A stretch of 27,281 nucleotides of DNA from Prorocentrum cordatum (lineage: Eukaryota; Sar; Dinophyceae; Prorocentrales; Prorocentraceae). The notes under the pieces are model-generated. The model searched no databases and was not told the DNA's origin. It saw only the letters and a program-made list of their open reading frames with translations. Made by a program: the position numbers and the translations under genes. Positions 1 through 9,017 of the stretch are shown one piece after another. The stretch's first letter is position 1. Each line of letters begins with the position of its first letter. The stretch is from assembly GCA_963575745.1 (NCBI GenBank), contig CAUYUJ010009551.1, forward strand, positions 6,338 to 33,618, read 5' to 3'.

Positions 1-75
<75 letters not shown>

Positions 76-101
76 ACTACTTACTACTTACTACTACTAC
101 T

Positions 102-187
<86 letters not shown>

Positions 188-188
188 G
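1..188. repeat. (CTA)n trinucleotide microsatellite
   Basis: The window opens inside an almost uninterrupted CTA array with a few single-T interruptions around 72-102. It decays into imperfect CTA/CAA triplets by about 228. The true left edge lies outside the window. Long Ser, Tyr or Thr runs read from it are artefacts of the triplet repeat. Confidence 0.97.
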
Positions 189-228
189 TGCTACTACTAC
201 AACAACTACAACAATAACTACTACTCCT

Positions 229-1112
229 ACCCGAAATAATGCTACCACGATGTAAGCTACCAAGCACCTGGAAGCTTTTCAACGGTAGCTGGGCCCACAG
301 TGGGACATCCGAAGGCCACGCGCTGCTGGTACAGATGCGGTAGCCTGGCGTGCGCTGTCGTAGAAAAACTGAGCATCGGAAGTCGGAAGGGAATCTTGCC
401 ACATGTGTCCAACTCTCGCCCAACCTGGCCGCGTCACGGGCATCCAACTTCCTGGCACTGAGCGATCACTGCACTTCCAACGCTGCAGCAAAAACGCCGC
501 GGGGAACCACCCCCCATTTGACAGAAAACTCCACAGTGTGCTGGGGAAGATATTTTCCCGCTCCTTATCGCCGTGGACAATCTTCCATCTCCAGTCTTTT
601 CCTGGGACCAGAGCTGGATTTCGGGGCGCGTGCAACCTTGAATGCCCGCGCGAGCGTTCTGGACAAGTAAAACTGATCCCGCTGACACACCTCCCGCTTT
701 AGGTGGCGGTGTGCAGCCGTTTTCTTCAAGCTTCGCAGAGCCCATCCCCGTCTGGGCCTGGGCGTGGGTGGGCGTGCTGGGTGAACTAGCCCGCCCTGCC
801 CTTGTTGGGACTTGCGTGGTTCCGGCGCGAAGCCACTCGAACAATGCTAGAGAGAAAAAGGAGGGTTGGGGCGGCGCGGCGAGAACTGGCCGTGCCGATC
901 GGAGAACTCCATAATGGAGCGATGGCTGTCCTTAGGGTGCATGTTGAATGCGAAACGGGCATCTATCCAGATCCACCGCCCGGGGAACCGACCGCCTTGT
1001 GACCCCAGCGGGCCGTGGATGTGGATGCATGGTGGCCCCAGGGGACCGAACGCATATACGTACACATCCGTCGCCTGCCGAAGGCCCCGCAGTTCAATCC
1101 CCCAAGCTGAAC
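229..1112. other. unannotated spacer, no gene recognised
   Basis: This is mixed-composition unique sequence. Several open frames of about 60-220 codons overlap on both strands, but none shows a recognisable domain or motif, and frames of this length are expected in GC-rich DNA. I see no RNA gene or long repeat here. Confidence 0.5.
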
Positions 1113-1270
1113 GGGCCCTGGGACACACAAATAAATACACACAAATAAAAAGATTCCCCATATTTTCCCATATTTTCTGGGTTTCTGTCTTCCCCCCCAC
1201 TTCCCACATTTTCGCATATCTTCTGGGAATCGACAATAATTGTGTCTGTGTATTTTTTTTCCCTCCTGAC
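1113..1270. mobile_element. MITE-B copy 1 (short inverted-ended dispersed repeat)
   Basis: The left end is GGGCCCTGGGACACACAAAT followed by AAATACACACA. The right end is TGTGTCTGTGTA followed by a T run and CCCTCCTGAC. Read as reverse complement, the right end resembles the left one (GGGA...AAATACACA...ACACA), so the unit has imperfect inverted ends of about 25 bp. The AT-rich interior, with CCCATATTTT motifs, CCCCCCCACTTCCCA and GGAATCGACGAT-like sequence, recurs at 7115-7248 and 20048-20223. There is no coding capacity. The MITE interpretation is inferred from size, dispersal and inverted ends. Confidence 0.65.
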
Positions 1271-1957
1271 AAGCGGTGGTCATGGATAACTCCACGCCTC
1301 GGACTGTGGCCAGCCGGGGTTACCTCCGGGGCCGGGGATTTCTGCTGGACGTCAGCGCCGTCGAGACTCGAGGAGGGGAGGGAGGAGAGGCCGGGGCGGC
1401 GCGGCGCGTGGGCCCGCGGAGAGGCAGACACGCTGTCTCGAAGCTCCCCACCGTGGCCTCCCCCCCCCCGCCTGCCCTGCTGCCTCCTCTCGGGTCGGGC
1501 GAAAGGGGGGGATAGCAAAGGGGGGGTTTGAGAACCAGCTCGCGTAGCTGATCTTCCCGGCGCCCCCCGGCGCCGGAGGCGGCCATGTATCGAGAAATGG
1601 GCCCCTCGGTGAGGCCGAAACCAGCTGCACGCAGCAAATCTCGTACCCCCCCCCTTTCCCAATCCCCCCCCCTGTCGTCCGGCCCGATCCTCCGTCCGCA
1701 GCCCAGAGCCTGGCCACCCACCGCGGCGCGCAGGAATCGGCCGACGCCGGCCGGGGGCCGCGCCCGGCCTGCTGGCGCGTCGGGGTGGGGCGGCGGCCGG
1801 GCGAAAGCGAGGATAATTAAGACCGACTACGCCCACTTCAGACTGTGCAAGCACTACTTCGGTCAGCCTACAAGCGCAGGGAACTGACTGATCGCAGCAT
1901 GAGGGGTTCCTATACAAGTCTTTGTGGAGAACACCGGACTGCAACCGATCCAGGAGA
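1271..1957. other. GC-rich spacer, no gene recognised
   Basis: This is GC-rich sequence with homopolymer C and G runs near 1461-1518 and 1648-1675. All long open frames, including a minus-strand one of 365 codons spanning 847-1944, are low-complexity Arg/Gly/Pro-rich readings. Nothing resembles a known domain. Confidence 0.5.
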
Positions 1958-2014
1958 TTCTGCAGAGCCTCTGCAGAGCTTCTGCAGAGCCTCCGAAGAG
2001 CTTCTGCAGAGCCT
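1958..2014. repeat. short tandem repeat of TCTGCAGAGCCTC type
   Basis: Four imperfect copies of a 14- to 20-bp unit containing CTGCAGAGC lie back to back. They directly precede the longer ~60-bp array. Confidence 0.8.
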
Positions 2015-3345
2015 CACAGGAATCTGGGAATTGGTAGGGTACCTCGGAATTCTTAGGATTCCCTAAGAGGCCTTCTCAGGAATCTGGAAATTGGTAAGAT
2101 CCTTCGGAGTCCCTAGGATTGCTTAGGAGGCCCTCTCAGGAATCTGGGAACTGGTGGGATCCATGGGACCCTTGGAGGCCTTCTTAAGGATCTGGCACTT
2201 GGAAGAATTCCTAGGAATTCCCAGGATTCCTTGGGAGGCCCTTCCAGGAATCTGGGCAGTTGGTCGGATCCCTGGGGATTCATAGGCATCCTTAAGATGC
2301 CTTCTCAAGAATCGTGGCAATTCATAGAACCCATGGGAATTCCTAGGGTTCCCTAGGCAGCCCTCTCAGGAACCTGGGGAATTGGTGAGATCGCCTGGAA
2401 TTCGTAGGATTCCCGAAGAGGCCCTCTCGGGGATCTGGCACTTGGTAGGGACCTTAGGAAATCCTCGGACTTCCTAGGATGCCCTTCCAGGAATCTTGGA
2501 GTTGGTCAGGTCTACAGGAATTCTTAGGAATTCTTAGGGTTCCCTAAGGGGCCCTCTCACGCATTAGGCAATGTGTAAGATCCCTGGGAATTCCTGGGAT
2601 GGTTTCGGAGGCCCTCCCAGGAATCTGGGAATTGGTAGGAATTCTAGGACTTCTCAGGATCCCCGAAGCAACCCTCTCAGGAATCTTGTGATTAGTAGGA
2701 TCCCCCGGAATGCTTAGGATTCCCTGAGGCCTTCTCAGGAATCTGGGGATTAGTCGCGTCCTTACGAATTCCTAGGATTGCCGAGGAGGCCCTCGCAGGA
2801 ATCTGGCACTTGGTATGATAGTCTTGTAGTTCCTTAGGAGGCCCTCTCAGGAGTCTGAGCAATTCATGGGATGCCGGCGCATTCCTAGGATTGCCTAGGA
2901 GGCCCTCTTGGGAATCTGGCAAGTGGTAGGATCCTTAGGGATTCTTCTGGTTCCTTCGGAGGCCTTCCCAGGCATCTGGACAATTGGTCGGATCCCTGGG
3001 AATTCCTAGGATTGCCTAGGCGGCCCTTCCAGGCATCTGGAAATTCGTAGGATCCTTAGTAATTCTTAGGATTCCCCCAGAGGCCCTCTCATGAATCTGG
3101 AAAGTGGTCGGATCCTTGGAAATTCGTAGGACTCCTTAGGAGGCCCTCCCATGAATCTGGGAAGTGGTAGGTTTCGTAGGAATTCTTTAGATTCCTTCGG
3201 GATCCTTTTCAAGAGTCTGGCAATTGGTCGGATCCATGGGAATTCCGAAGGATCCCTAGGAGGCCCTCCCAGAAATCAGGGAATTTGTAAGATCCGTAAG
3301 AATTCGTAAGATTCCCGACGAGACCCTCTTAGGATCCAGCCGAAT
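2015..3345. repeat. degenerate ~60-bp tandem array (about 22 units)
   Basis: Each unit reads roughly AGGAGGCCCTCTCAGGAATC, TGGGAATTGGTAGGATCC, then variants of TGGGAATTCCTAGGATTCC. The phrase CAGGAATCTGG recurs about every 59-60 bp, for example near 2018, 2079, 2138 and 2247. Units differ by many substitutions and small indels, so this is an old, unhomogenised satellite-like array. Reading frames are short and inconsistent between units, so it is not coding. Confidence 0.9.
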
Positions 3346-3475
3346 TCCTCAGACGAATCACATTGAAATCGTATACGGATCAGATCGGAATCGTATACGA
3401 ATCACATGGGGAATCATGTACGAATCGCATAGGAACCGTATACGAAGCATATAGGAATCGTATACGGATCATGGC
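3346..3475. repeat. CGTATACG-containing ~22-bp tandem repeat
   Basis: About five imperfect units of the form AATCGTATACGAATCACAT follow each other. The core CGTATACG is itself a perfect palindrome. The block abuts the ~60-bp array on its left and differs from it in sequence. Confidence 0.8.
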
Positions 3476-3514
3476 CACGTTCGAGCTCAAAAACATGTGT
3501 TTAGGTGAGATCAT

Positions 3515-3745
3515 GATCGGCCGTCGGTGATCGGACCGATCGCAACCGCTTTTTCATATTCCCGTTGGGCGGCGTATGGGAGTTCTGTGCACCCAGAAGC
3601 GCTCTTATGATCTCTCCCTTGATCGAAACCTGATTGAAGCGACCCAAAAACATCGCAACCGCTTCAGACCGATCGCAACTGGTTGTGATCAGTCCGAAGT
3701 GGTCGACGATCGGTCCGAAGTGGTTGCGATCGGTCTCCATCCTGG
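3515..3745. repeat. cluster of direct and inverted GACCGATCGCAACCGCTT motifs
   Basis: The motif GACCGATCGCAACCGCTT or a close variant occurs on the plus strand near 3534 and 3640-3680. It occurs inverted near 3665-3740 (AAGTGGTTGCGATCGGTC). The outer inverted copies are about 190 bp apart, so a single strand could fold back. There is no coding potential. Confidence 0.65.
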
Positions 3746-3929
3746 GTGAAGCCTGCCGGGCATGCAATGCTTGTGCCGCCTACCCCCCCGATCTCCGGCC
3801 TTGGTCACCATAGCAGGGAACCACTCCCCGTCGGAGAAAATGGCCTCGACGTGCTGGCCGACCGCGAACTGGCGGGCCCTCTCCCTCCCTCACTCGAGCG
3901 TTCGGGTGTGTGTCGGGAGGCGAAGGTCC
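3746..3929. other. short unique spacer
   Basis: Unique sequence between the foldback cluster and the pyrimidine tract. The long open frames that start here run straight into CTC triplet repeat and code for homopolymeric Pro/Leu/Ser, so they are rejected as genes. Confidence 0.5.
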
Positions 3930-3957
3930 TCCTCCACCTCCTCCACCTTCCTCCTCC

Positions 3958-4020
<63 letters not shown>

Positions 4021-4285
4021 CCCTTCTTCTCCTCCCCCTCCATCCGAACTCCTCCTCCTCGTTCTCCATCCTTCTCCTGTTTCATCTACTCCATACCTCC
4101 TCCTCCTTTTCCTCCTCCTTCTCCTCCTCCTCCCCCTCCTTCTCCTCATCCCCCTCCTCTCCTCCTCCTCCTCCTCCTGCTGCTGCTGCTCCTCCTCCTC
4201 CTCCCTTTCCCCTTCCTCTCTCCCTCCCTCCCTCCCCCTCCCCCCCTCCTGCCTCTTCCTGCTTCCCTCCTCCCTCCCTGCGGGG
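3930..4285. repeat. pyrimidine tract, mostly (CTC)n/(CCT)n with CTGCTC stretches
   Basis: Over about 350 bp the plus strand is almost entirely C and T. It contains a (TGCTCC)n stretch around 3990-4020 and CTG triplets near 4178-4190. It is followed directly by a purine tract of opposite strand bias. Confidence 0.95.
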
Positions 4286-4545
4286 AGAGGGGGGGGAAGA
4301 GAGAGAGGGGCGAGAAGAGAGAGGGGGAGAGAGATTGGGGGTCCAGAGCCGAGCGGGAGAGGGGGGGGGGGGGGGGAAGGTCGAGAGGGGCGAGAAGAGA
4401 GAGGGGGAAAGAGATTGGGGGTCCAGAGCCGAGAAGGCGAGGCCCCTGCCTGGAGCGCCCCACGTCACAGGGGGGTGGGAGAGGGGGGGGGGAGAGAGAG
4501 AGGGGCGAGAAGGGAGAGGGGGAGAGAGAGATTGGGGGTGCAGGG
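4281..4545. repeat. purine tract with a GA-rich sub-repeat in three copies
   Basis: A segment of about 51 bp runs GAGAGGGGCGAGAAGAGAGA, then GGGGGAGAGAGATTGGGGGT, then CCAGAGCCGAG. It occurs at 4303-4353 and again 80 bp later at 4383-4433, nearly identical. A third, partial copy lies near 4497-4540. Runs of up to about 16 G occur near 4361-4376. Confidence 0.88.
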
Positions 4546-4716
4546 GTGCGGATGCAGCGGAGATGCCGCACACAAGAAGCAAGGAAGGATACCACAAACT
4601 TTGTAGTCGTCTAGTCTCCTCTTGCTCCTCCTCTTCCTCCTCCTCCTCCTTCTCCTCCTCCTCCCGCCCTTTCTCTCGTTCTCTCTCTCTCTTGCTCTGT
4701 CTCTCTTGCTCTCTCG

Positions 4717-4755
<39 letters not shown>

Positions 4756-4910
4756 GCTCTCTCTCTATCTCTCTATTATTACAAAGACATGCACATGTGT
4801 CTCTCCTTGTCTCTCTCTCTCTCTCTCTCTGTGTCTCTCTCTCTCTCTCTGTTTCGCTGTCTCTCTCTCTCTCTCTCTCTTTCGCTGTCTCTCTCTCGCT
4901 CTCCCTCCTT
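4546..4910. repeat. short spacer then (CTC)n and (CT)n tracts
   Basis: After about 65 bp of unique sequence, 4611-4675 is CTC triplet repeat. From 4676 to 4910 it is mainly CT dinucleotide, broken by a short insert with ATTATTACAAAGACATGC near 4775-4797 and by TTTCGCTGTC motifs near 4851-4885. Confidence 0.92.
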
Positions 4911-5060
4911 GTTGTCGGTGCGTGCGCACAGCTGCAATCTCCAGTGCAAGAGTGCGACTGCCGCTGCCCGGGAGGCCTCGCGCTGCCCACCGTGCACTCG
5001 GTTAAGGCGCACTGGGCTTGCGCAGGCGCGCTCTGCGTGAGCGCCGCTCGGTGACCATCT
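4911..5060. other. short unique spacer
   Basis: GC-rich unique sequence in which I recognise no gene, RNA or repeat. Confidence 0.5.
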
Positions 5061-5133
5061 AGGGGAACGTAACACGACATAAACACAACACCTCCTTGAA
5101 GGGGCCCTGGGACACACAAATAAATACACACAA
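5061..5133. mobile_element. composite fragment: half of foldback-C joined to the left end of MITE-B
   Basis: GGGGAACG...ACGACATAAACACAACA at 5063-5090 matches one arm of foldback-C (7281-7496). It is followed after CCTCCTTGAA by GGGGCCCTGGGACACACAAA and AAATACACACAA, the MITE-B left end. The same CCTCCTTGAA precedes the MITE-B copy at 20048. This is either a truncated composite element or two overlapping insertions. Confidence 0.6.
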
Positions 5134-5393
5134 TTACTCATTGCGTGGAGCTCCCCATATGTGCATCTCATGTTTTATGTCATGCCGCGGTGAGCGTCTG
5201 TTCATGAGCGGTCGACTACAATAGCGCGTCCACGTGGGCGACAGGGCCGACGAAGACGAGCGACCCCTAATGCTAGTGATTGCGTATGAGTCAGAGTGAG
5301 CTTTGAATATGGTTGCCTCTTCCTCCTCAGCCCTGGTTGCCCAGGGCGCGTTTCACCACTTTTGGAGGCGCAGCCCCGCCGGCGATGTTGGGC
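5134..5393. other. unique spacer
   Basis: Unique sequence preceding the 152-bp array. I see no recognisable feature in it. Confidence 0.5.
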
Positions 5394-6650
5394 ATGAAAA
5401 CGAGCAAACCGCCTGAGACATCCCAACAAACTGACCGCGAACGAGCCCGTGCAACCACCCCTGGCGGCTCCCCTTAGGAGTGCTGAAACCAGCGCCCCGC
5501 CTGAGACATCCTCACAATCTGCTCTCCAAGTGAAGGATGTTGAGCCCAGAAACAGGCACACCGCCTGAGACATCCCCACAAACTGACCGCGAACGAGCCC
5601 GTGCAACCACCCCTGGCGGCTCCCCTTAGGGGTGCTGAAACCAGCGCCCCGCCTGAGACATCCTCACAATCTGCTCTCCAAGCGAAGGATGTTGAGCCGA
5701 GAAACAGGCACACCGCCTGAGACATCCCCACAAAATGGCCGCGAACGAGCCCGTGCAAACACCCCTGGCGGCCCCCCTTAGGGGTGCTGAAACCAGCGCC
5801 CCGCCTGAGACATCCTCACAATCTGCTCTCCAAGCGAAGGATGTTGAGCCCAGAAACAAGCAAACCGCCTGAGACATCCCCACAAAATGGCCGCGAACGA
5901 GCCCGTGCAAACACCCCTGGCGGCTCCCCTTAGGGGTGCTGAAACCAGCGCCCCGCCTGAGACATCCTCACAATCTGCTCTCCAAGCGAAGGATGTTGAG
6001 CCCAGAAACAAGCAAACCGCCTGAGACATCCCCACAAAATGGCCGCGAACGAGCCCGTGCAAACACCCCTGGCGGCTCCCCTTAGGGGTGCTGAAACCAG
6101 CGCCCCGCCTGAGACATCCTCACAATCTGCTCTCCAAGCGAAGGATGTTGGCCCAGAAACAAGCAAACCGCCTGAGACATCCCCACAAAATGGCCGCGAA
6201 CGAGCCCGTGCAACCACCCCTGGCGGCTCCCCTTAGGGGTGCTGAAACCAGCGCCCCGCCTGAGACATCCTCACAATCTGCTCTCCAAGCGAAGGATGTT
6301 GAGCCCAGAAACAAGCAAACCGCCTGAGACATCCCCACAAAATGGCCGCGAACGAGCCCGTGCAACCACCCCTGGCGGCTCCCCTTAGGGGTGCTGAAAC
6401 CAGCGCCCCGCCTGAGACATCCTCACAATCTGCTCTCCAAGCGAAGGATGTTGAGCCCAGAAACAAGCAAACCGCCTGAGACATCCCCACAAAATGGCCG
6501 CGAACGAGCCCGTGCAACCACCCCTGGCGGCTCCCCTTAGGGGTGCGAGCGCCCGCTGAGCAAACACCCATTGGCCGCGAACGAGCCCGTGCACACACAC
6601 CTGGCGGCTCCCCTTAGGGGTGCTGAAACCAGCGCCCCGCTTGAGACATC
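5394..6650. repeat. 152-bp minisatellite, about eight units
   Basis: The marker CTGGCGGCTCCCCTTAGG recurs at about 5462, 5614, 5766, 5918, 6070, 6221, 6373 and 6525, which is exactly 152 bp apart except for one 151-bp unit. That unit has lost one base near 6149 (GTTGGCCC instead of GTTGAGCCC). Each unit holds two copies of CCGCCTGAGACATCC, so an older half-unit duplication is likely. Leftmost units carry ACTGACCGCGAACGAG and later ones AATGGCCGCGAACGAG. A final partial unit near 6540-6650 is shortened. Some minus-strand frames stay open for one or two units, but a frame cannot be kept through the array because 152 is not a multiple of three. Confidence 0.97.
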
Positions 6651-6670
6651 CTCCAAATCTGATGTGTGTT

Positions 6671-7024
6671 GAGTAAGTCTGAGTATGAGTAGGTCTGAGT
6701 ATGAGTATGCCTGAGTATGAGTAAGTCTGTGTATGAGTAAGTCTGTGTATGAGTAAGTCTGGGTATGAGTAGGTCTGTGTATGAGAAAGTCTGTGTATGT
6801 GTACGTCTGGGTATGAGTAAGTCTGAGTATGAGTAATACTGTGTATGAGTAAGTCTGGGTATGAGTAAGTCTGTGTATGAGTACGTCTGGGTGTGAGTAA
6901 GTCTGTGTATGAGTAAGCCTGTGTATGAGTATGTCTGAGTGTGAGTAAGTCTGAGTATGAGTAGGTCTGAGTATGAGTAAGTCTGAGTATGAGTAAGTCT
7001 GAGTATGAGTAGGTCTGAGAATGA
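6671..7024. repeat. 16-bp minisatellite GAGTAAGTCTGAGTAT, about 22 units
   Basis: Units of GAGTAAGTCTGAGTAT with G/T and A/G variants (CTGTGTAT, CTGGGTAT, AGTAGGTCT) follow each other with an almost constant 16-bp period. The array starts just after the shortened last unit of the 152-bp array. It has no stop codon in one minus-strand frame, which gives a repetitive Thr/Tyr/Ser/Leu-rich reading without gene features. Confidence 0.95.
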
Positions 7025-7114
7025 GAAAAGAGAAGGAGGGGAGGAGGAAAGAGGAGGAGGGAGAGGACGCAGGAGGCGTCCAAGTAATAACAAAAACCCC
7101 ATCTTAGGATATGG
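7025..7114. other. short purine-rich spacer
   Basis: A GA-rich stretch with GGAGG motifs leads into the MITE-B-like segment. I recognise nothing else here. Confidence 0.5.
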
Positions 7115-7248
7115 GAAAATAAAAGGATTCCCAATAGTTTCCCGTAGTTCCGGGGTTTGGGTCTTCCCCCCCACTTCCCATGTCTTCCCAAATGTTTTCG
7201 GGGGAATCGACGATTCATTGTGTGTGTGTGTGTTTGTTCCCTCCTGAA
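7115..7248. mobile_element. MITE-B copy, left end missing
   Basis: From AAAATAAAAGGATTCCCAAT onward the sequence matches MITE-B at 1113-1270: TTCCCCCCCACTTCCCATG, GGGGGAATCGACGATTCA, a TG run, then GTTCCCTCCTGA. The terminal GGGCCCTGGGACACACAA block is absent, so the copy is truncated or divergent on the left. It sits about 33 bp before foldback-C. Confidence 0.65.
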
Positions 7249-7280
7249 GATTGCTTCGCCAGGGCCTCGAGGATTCGCAT

Positions 7281-7496
7281 CGCGTGCAGGGGAGCGAGAA
7301 ACGACATAAGCACAACAAAACAACTCGGAGGTCCGCGCAGATTTCTCGGATCGGCGCTGGACCCCCCTCCCTGGCGCGCTCCGCGCGCCAAGGGCGGCGC
7401 TGGAGGCGCCGCCAGGGGGCCCCAGCGTCGATCCGAGAAATCCGCGCGGACCTCCGAGTTACTATGTTTATGTCGCTCTTCGTTCCCCTGTCTGCG
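7281..7496. mobile_element. foldback-C: ~216-bp inverted-repeat element
   Basis: The left arm contains AACTCGGAGGTCCGCGC, GATTTCTCGGATCG and CGCTGG (7322-7360). The right arm is its reverse complement with very few changes (7421-7461). Outside this core the arms also pair as AGGGGAGCG...CGACATAAGCA with its inverted counterpart up to about 7490. The centre holds two extra hairpins, TGGCGCGC/GCGCGCCA (7372-7390) and GGCGGCGC/GGCGCCGCC (7394-7413). There is no open frame of interest. Inverted arms plus a dispersed half copy (5061-5090) suggest a non-autonomous foldback or MITE. Confidence 0.75.
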
Positions 7497-7859
7497 ACTG
7501 CTTGCAGCAGTGCGCGCTGAGGGGGGAGGCCCCACATGCTCGAAACAGGCGCCAAAAACAGCCAAGGTCTACAGTGGAGGCTAGTCCACAAGACACCTGT
7601 CACAAGAAACCCAACCCTGAACCCCCAGGACGTCCATTGATTCTTGTTGTGGGAACGTCGCGCTGCCCATCGCAAAAACCATCGAAACCCAAGAAACCCA
7701 GGGCACCCTGGAGGCAAGCAGGGTGTTTCTTGGCATGGGTCTCCACTGTACTCCATTGGGGGGGGGGAGGGGGGGGATGTGCTGCGAGGGCCCGCGCCGA
7801 GATTGGCAGAACAGGGGACACGAGAACAACGACCAGAGCGCAAGCCTCCATTGAGGAGT
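7497..7859. other. spacer with weak inverted ends TACAGTGGAG (7570-7750)
   Basis: TACAGTGGAG at 7570-7579 and its reverse complement CTCCACTGTA at 7741-7750 bound 181 bp. The interior has partly complementary AAGAAACCC-type motifs. This could be an old small inverted-repeat element, but the match is only 10 bp. Long G runs lie at 7759-7776. No gene was recognised. Confidence 0.35.
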
Positions 7860-8345
7860 CGCCATCCGACGCGGAATCCGAGGCCGAGTCGAATCGGGAT
7901 TGGAGGCCCTCGGCATCGAATCGAATCGAATCGGAGGGATCGAAGTCGAATCCGACTCGGAATCCGACTCGGAGGAATCGATCGAATCGCATCCGACTCG
8001 GAATCCGAGGTCGAGTCGAATCGGGATCGGAGGCCCTCGGCATCGAATCGAATCGAATCGGAAGGATCGGCATCCGAATCGGAATCCGAGGCCGAGTCGA
8101 ATCGGGATCGGAGGCCTTCGGTATCGAATCGAATCGAATCGGAGGGATCGGCATCCGACTCGGAATCCTAGGTCGAGTCGAATCGGGATCGGAGGCCCTC
8201 GGCATCGAATCGAATCGAATCGGAGGGATCGAAATCGAATCCGACTCGGAATCCGACTCGGAAGAATCGATCGAACCGAATCCGACTCGGAATCCGAGGC
8301 CGAGTCGAATCGGGATCGGAGGCCCTCGGCATCGAACCGCATCGA
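7860..8345. repeat. tandem array with alternating 81-bp and 127-bp units
   Basis: The marker GGAGGCCCTCGGCATCGAAT, or a close variant, occurs at about 7902, 8029, 8110, 8191 and 8318, giving intervals of 127, 81, 81 and 127 bp. The long unit equals the short unit plus 46 bp of the same GAATC/CGACTC material. The array is built from GAATC and CGAAT pentamers that lack stop codons, so several frames on both strands stay open. The 127-bp interval changes frame, which argues against coding. Confidence 0.92.
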
Positions 8346-8374
8346 CTCGGAGGGGTCGACGGGAGCCCTGCAGG

Positions 8375-8398
8375 GCGTGCAGCACTCGAGCTGCACGC
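8375..8398. repeat. small hairpin GCGTGCAG / CTGCACGC
   Basis: An 8-bp perfect stem with an 8-nt loop lies between the 81/127-bp array and the MITE-A copy. It has no downstream T run, so there is no reason to call it a terminator. Confidence 0.5.
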
Positions 8399-8417
8399 GC
8401 GTCGTGCCGTGCTGACG

Positions 8418-8620
8418 TTAAGTTGGGCCTGTCCCCCATACAGGGAGATGTTCGACGATTTTAAAAAATAAATGAAATAAAAAACAAACATAGCCCACAT
8501 ATAATCCAAAACTAGTCAGGGGACTATTTGTTTAGTATTGATTGACCTTTTTGGGAATATTTTGGGGGTGTGTTTTACTTTTCGTCGAAAGTCCCCCTGT
8601 AGGGGGACACGCCCGACCTG
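8418..8620. mobile_element. MITE-A copy 1, complete
   Basis: The left end is TTAAGTTGGGCCTGTCCCCC, ATACAGGGAGATG, TTCGACGA. The right end is TCGTCGAAAGTCCCCCTG, TAGGGGGACACGCCCGACCT. The ends are inverted copies of each other over about 38 bp with a few mismatches. The interior of about 125 bp is AT-rich and contains CATAGCCCACA, CAAAACTAGTC and GGGGACTATTTG, motifs shared with the copy at 17642-17918. No protein is encoded. The left end abuts TTAA, as does the right end of the 17642-17918 copy. Size, terminal inverted repeats and copy number support a miniature inverted-repeat element. The transposase family is not identifiable from this window. Confidence 0.85.
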
Positions 8621-9017
8621 GGACTACTGCTGAAAAACTCGCCTGGCAACCTGCTGTGTGTGTGTGTGCACCGACGCCGCCTGCGGGACCCTTCCTGCTG
8701 GTGCCCGCCTGGCGCCGCTGCCCGCTGCCCGCCGGCCCCCCGCCACTGCCCTCTGAGGAGCCGATGGCTCCCCTCCTTTCCGGCCAGAAGAAGGGGGAGG
8801 GGGAGGAAGAGGAGGAGGAGGACCAGCGCTCTGACTGTGGGTGGGTTCGCCGTCTTGGGCGTGAAATCCGCATCCCCTGGGTTGGGGCTTTCGTGAACAC
8901 GGCGGAATCGCCCTGGCTAGCTCCCGACGCTGCTCTGCTGGCTTGCATTGAAGCTGGCAGCGTCAGCCTCAGCTAGTTCCTGGGCTAGCTGAGCCAAGGG
9001 GATGGGAGCTTTCAAAA
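8621..9017 (-). other. region downstream of the LINE, possibly its 3' end
   Basis: This lies between MITE-A and the last in-frame LINE stop on the minus strand. A different minus-strand frame runs into it from the LINE tail and reads an Ala/Glu/Gln-rich helical segment (LAQLAQELAEADAASF) before a TAG at 8917-8919. The LINE product may therefore have ended there, with the current stop at 9018 reached by a frameshift. I cannot see a poly(A) tract, 3' repeat or target-site duplication that fixes the element end. The rest (8640-8880) is GC-rich with a TG run and GGA triplets. Confidence 0.35.

Noticed and set aside
229-1112. tRNA or other small RNA genes in the spacers
   Set aside because: I found no convincing A and B box pair, anticodon arm geometry or T run in the unique spacers by eye.
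3762-5054. Plus-strand 430-codon frame
   Set aside because: Runs through CTC, GA and CT tracts; the composition is homopolymeric and has no domain.
5394-6650. CRISPR array
   Set aside because: Repeats are contiguous, 152 bp long and have no unique spacers; the lineage is eukaryotic. The same holds for the 89-bp array at 23925-24840.
7502-8464. Plus-strand 320-codon frame with Ser/Glu/Arg repeats
   Set aside because: It follows the 81/127-bp tandem array. The 127-bp unit is not a multiple of three, so repeats change frame, and minus-strand frames are equally open.
8418-8620. Rho-independent-type terminators at the CCCCCTACAGGGGG strings
   Set aside because: These strings are part of the MITE-A ends, recur in both orientations, and bacterial terminator logic does not apply here.
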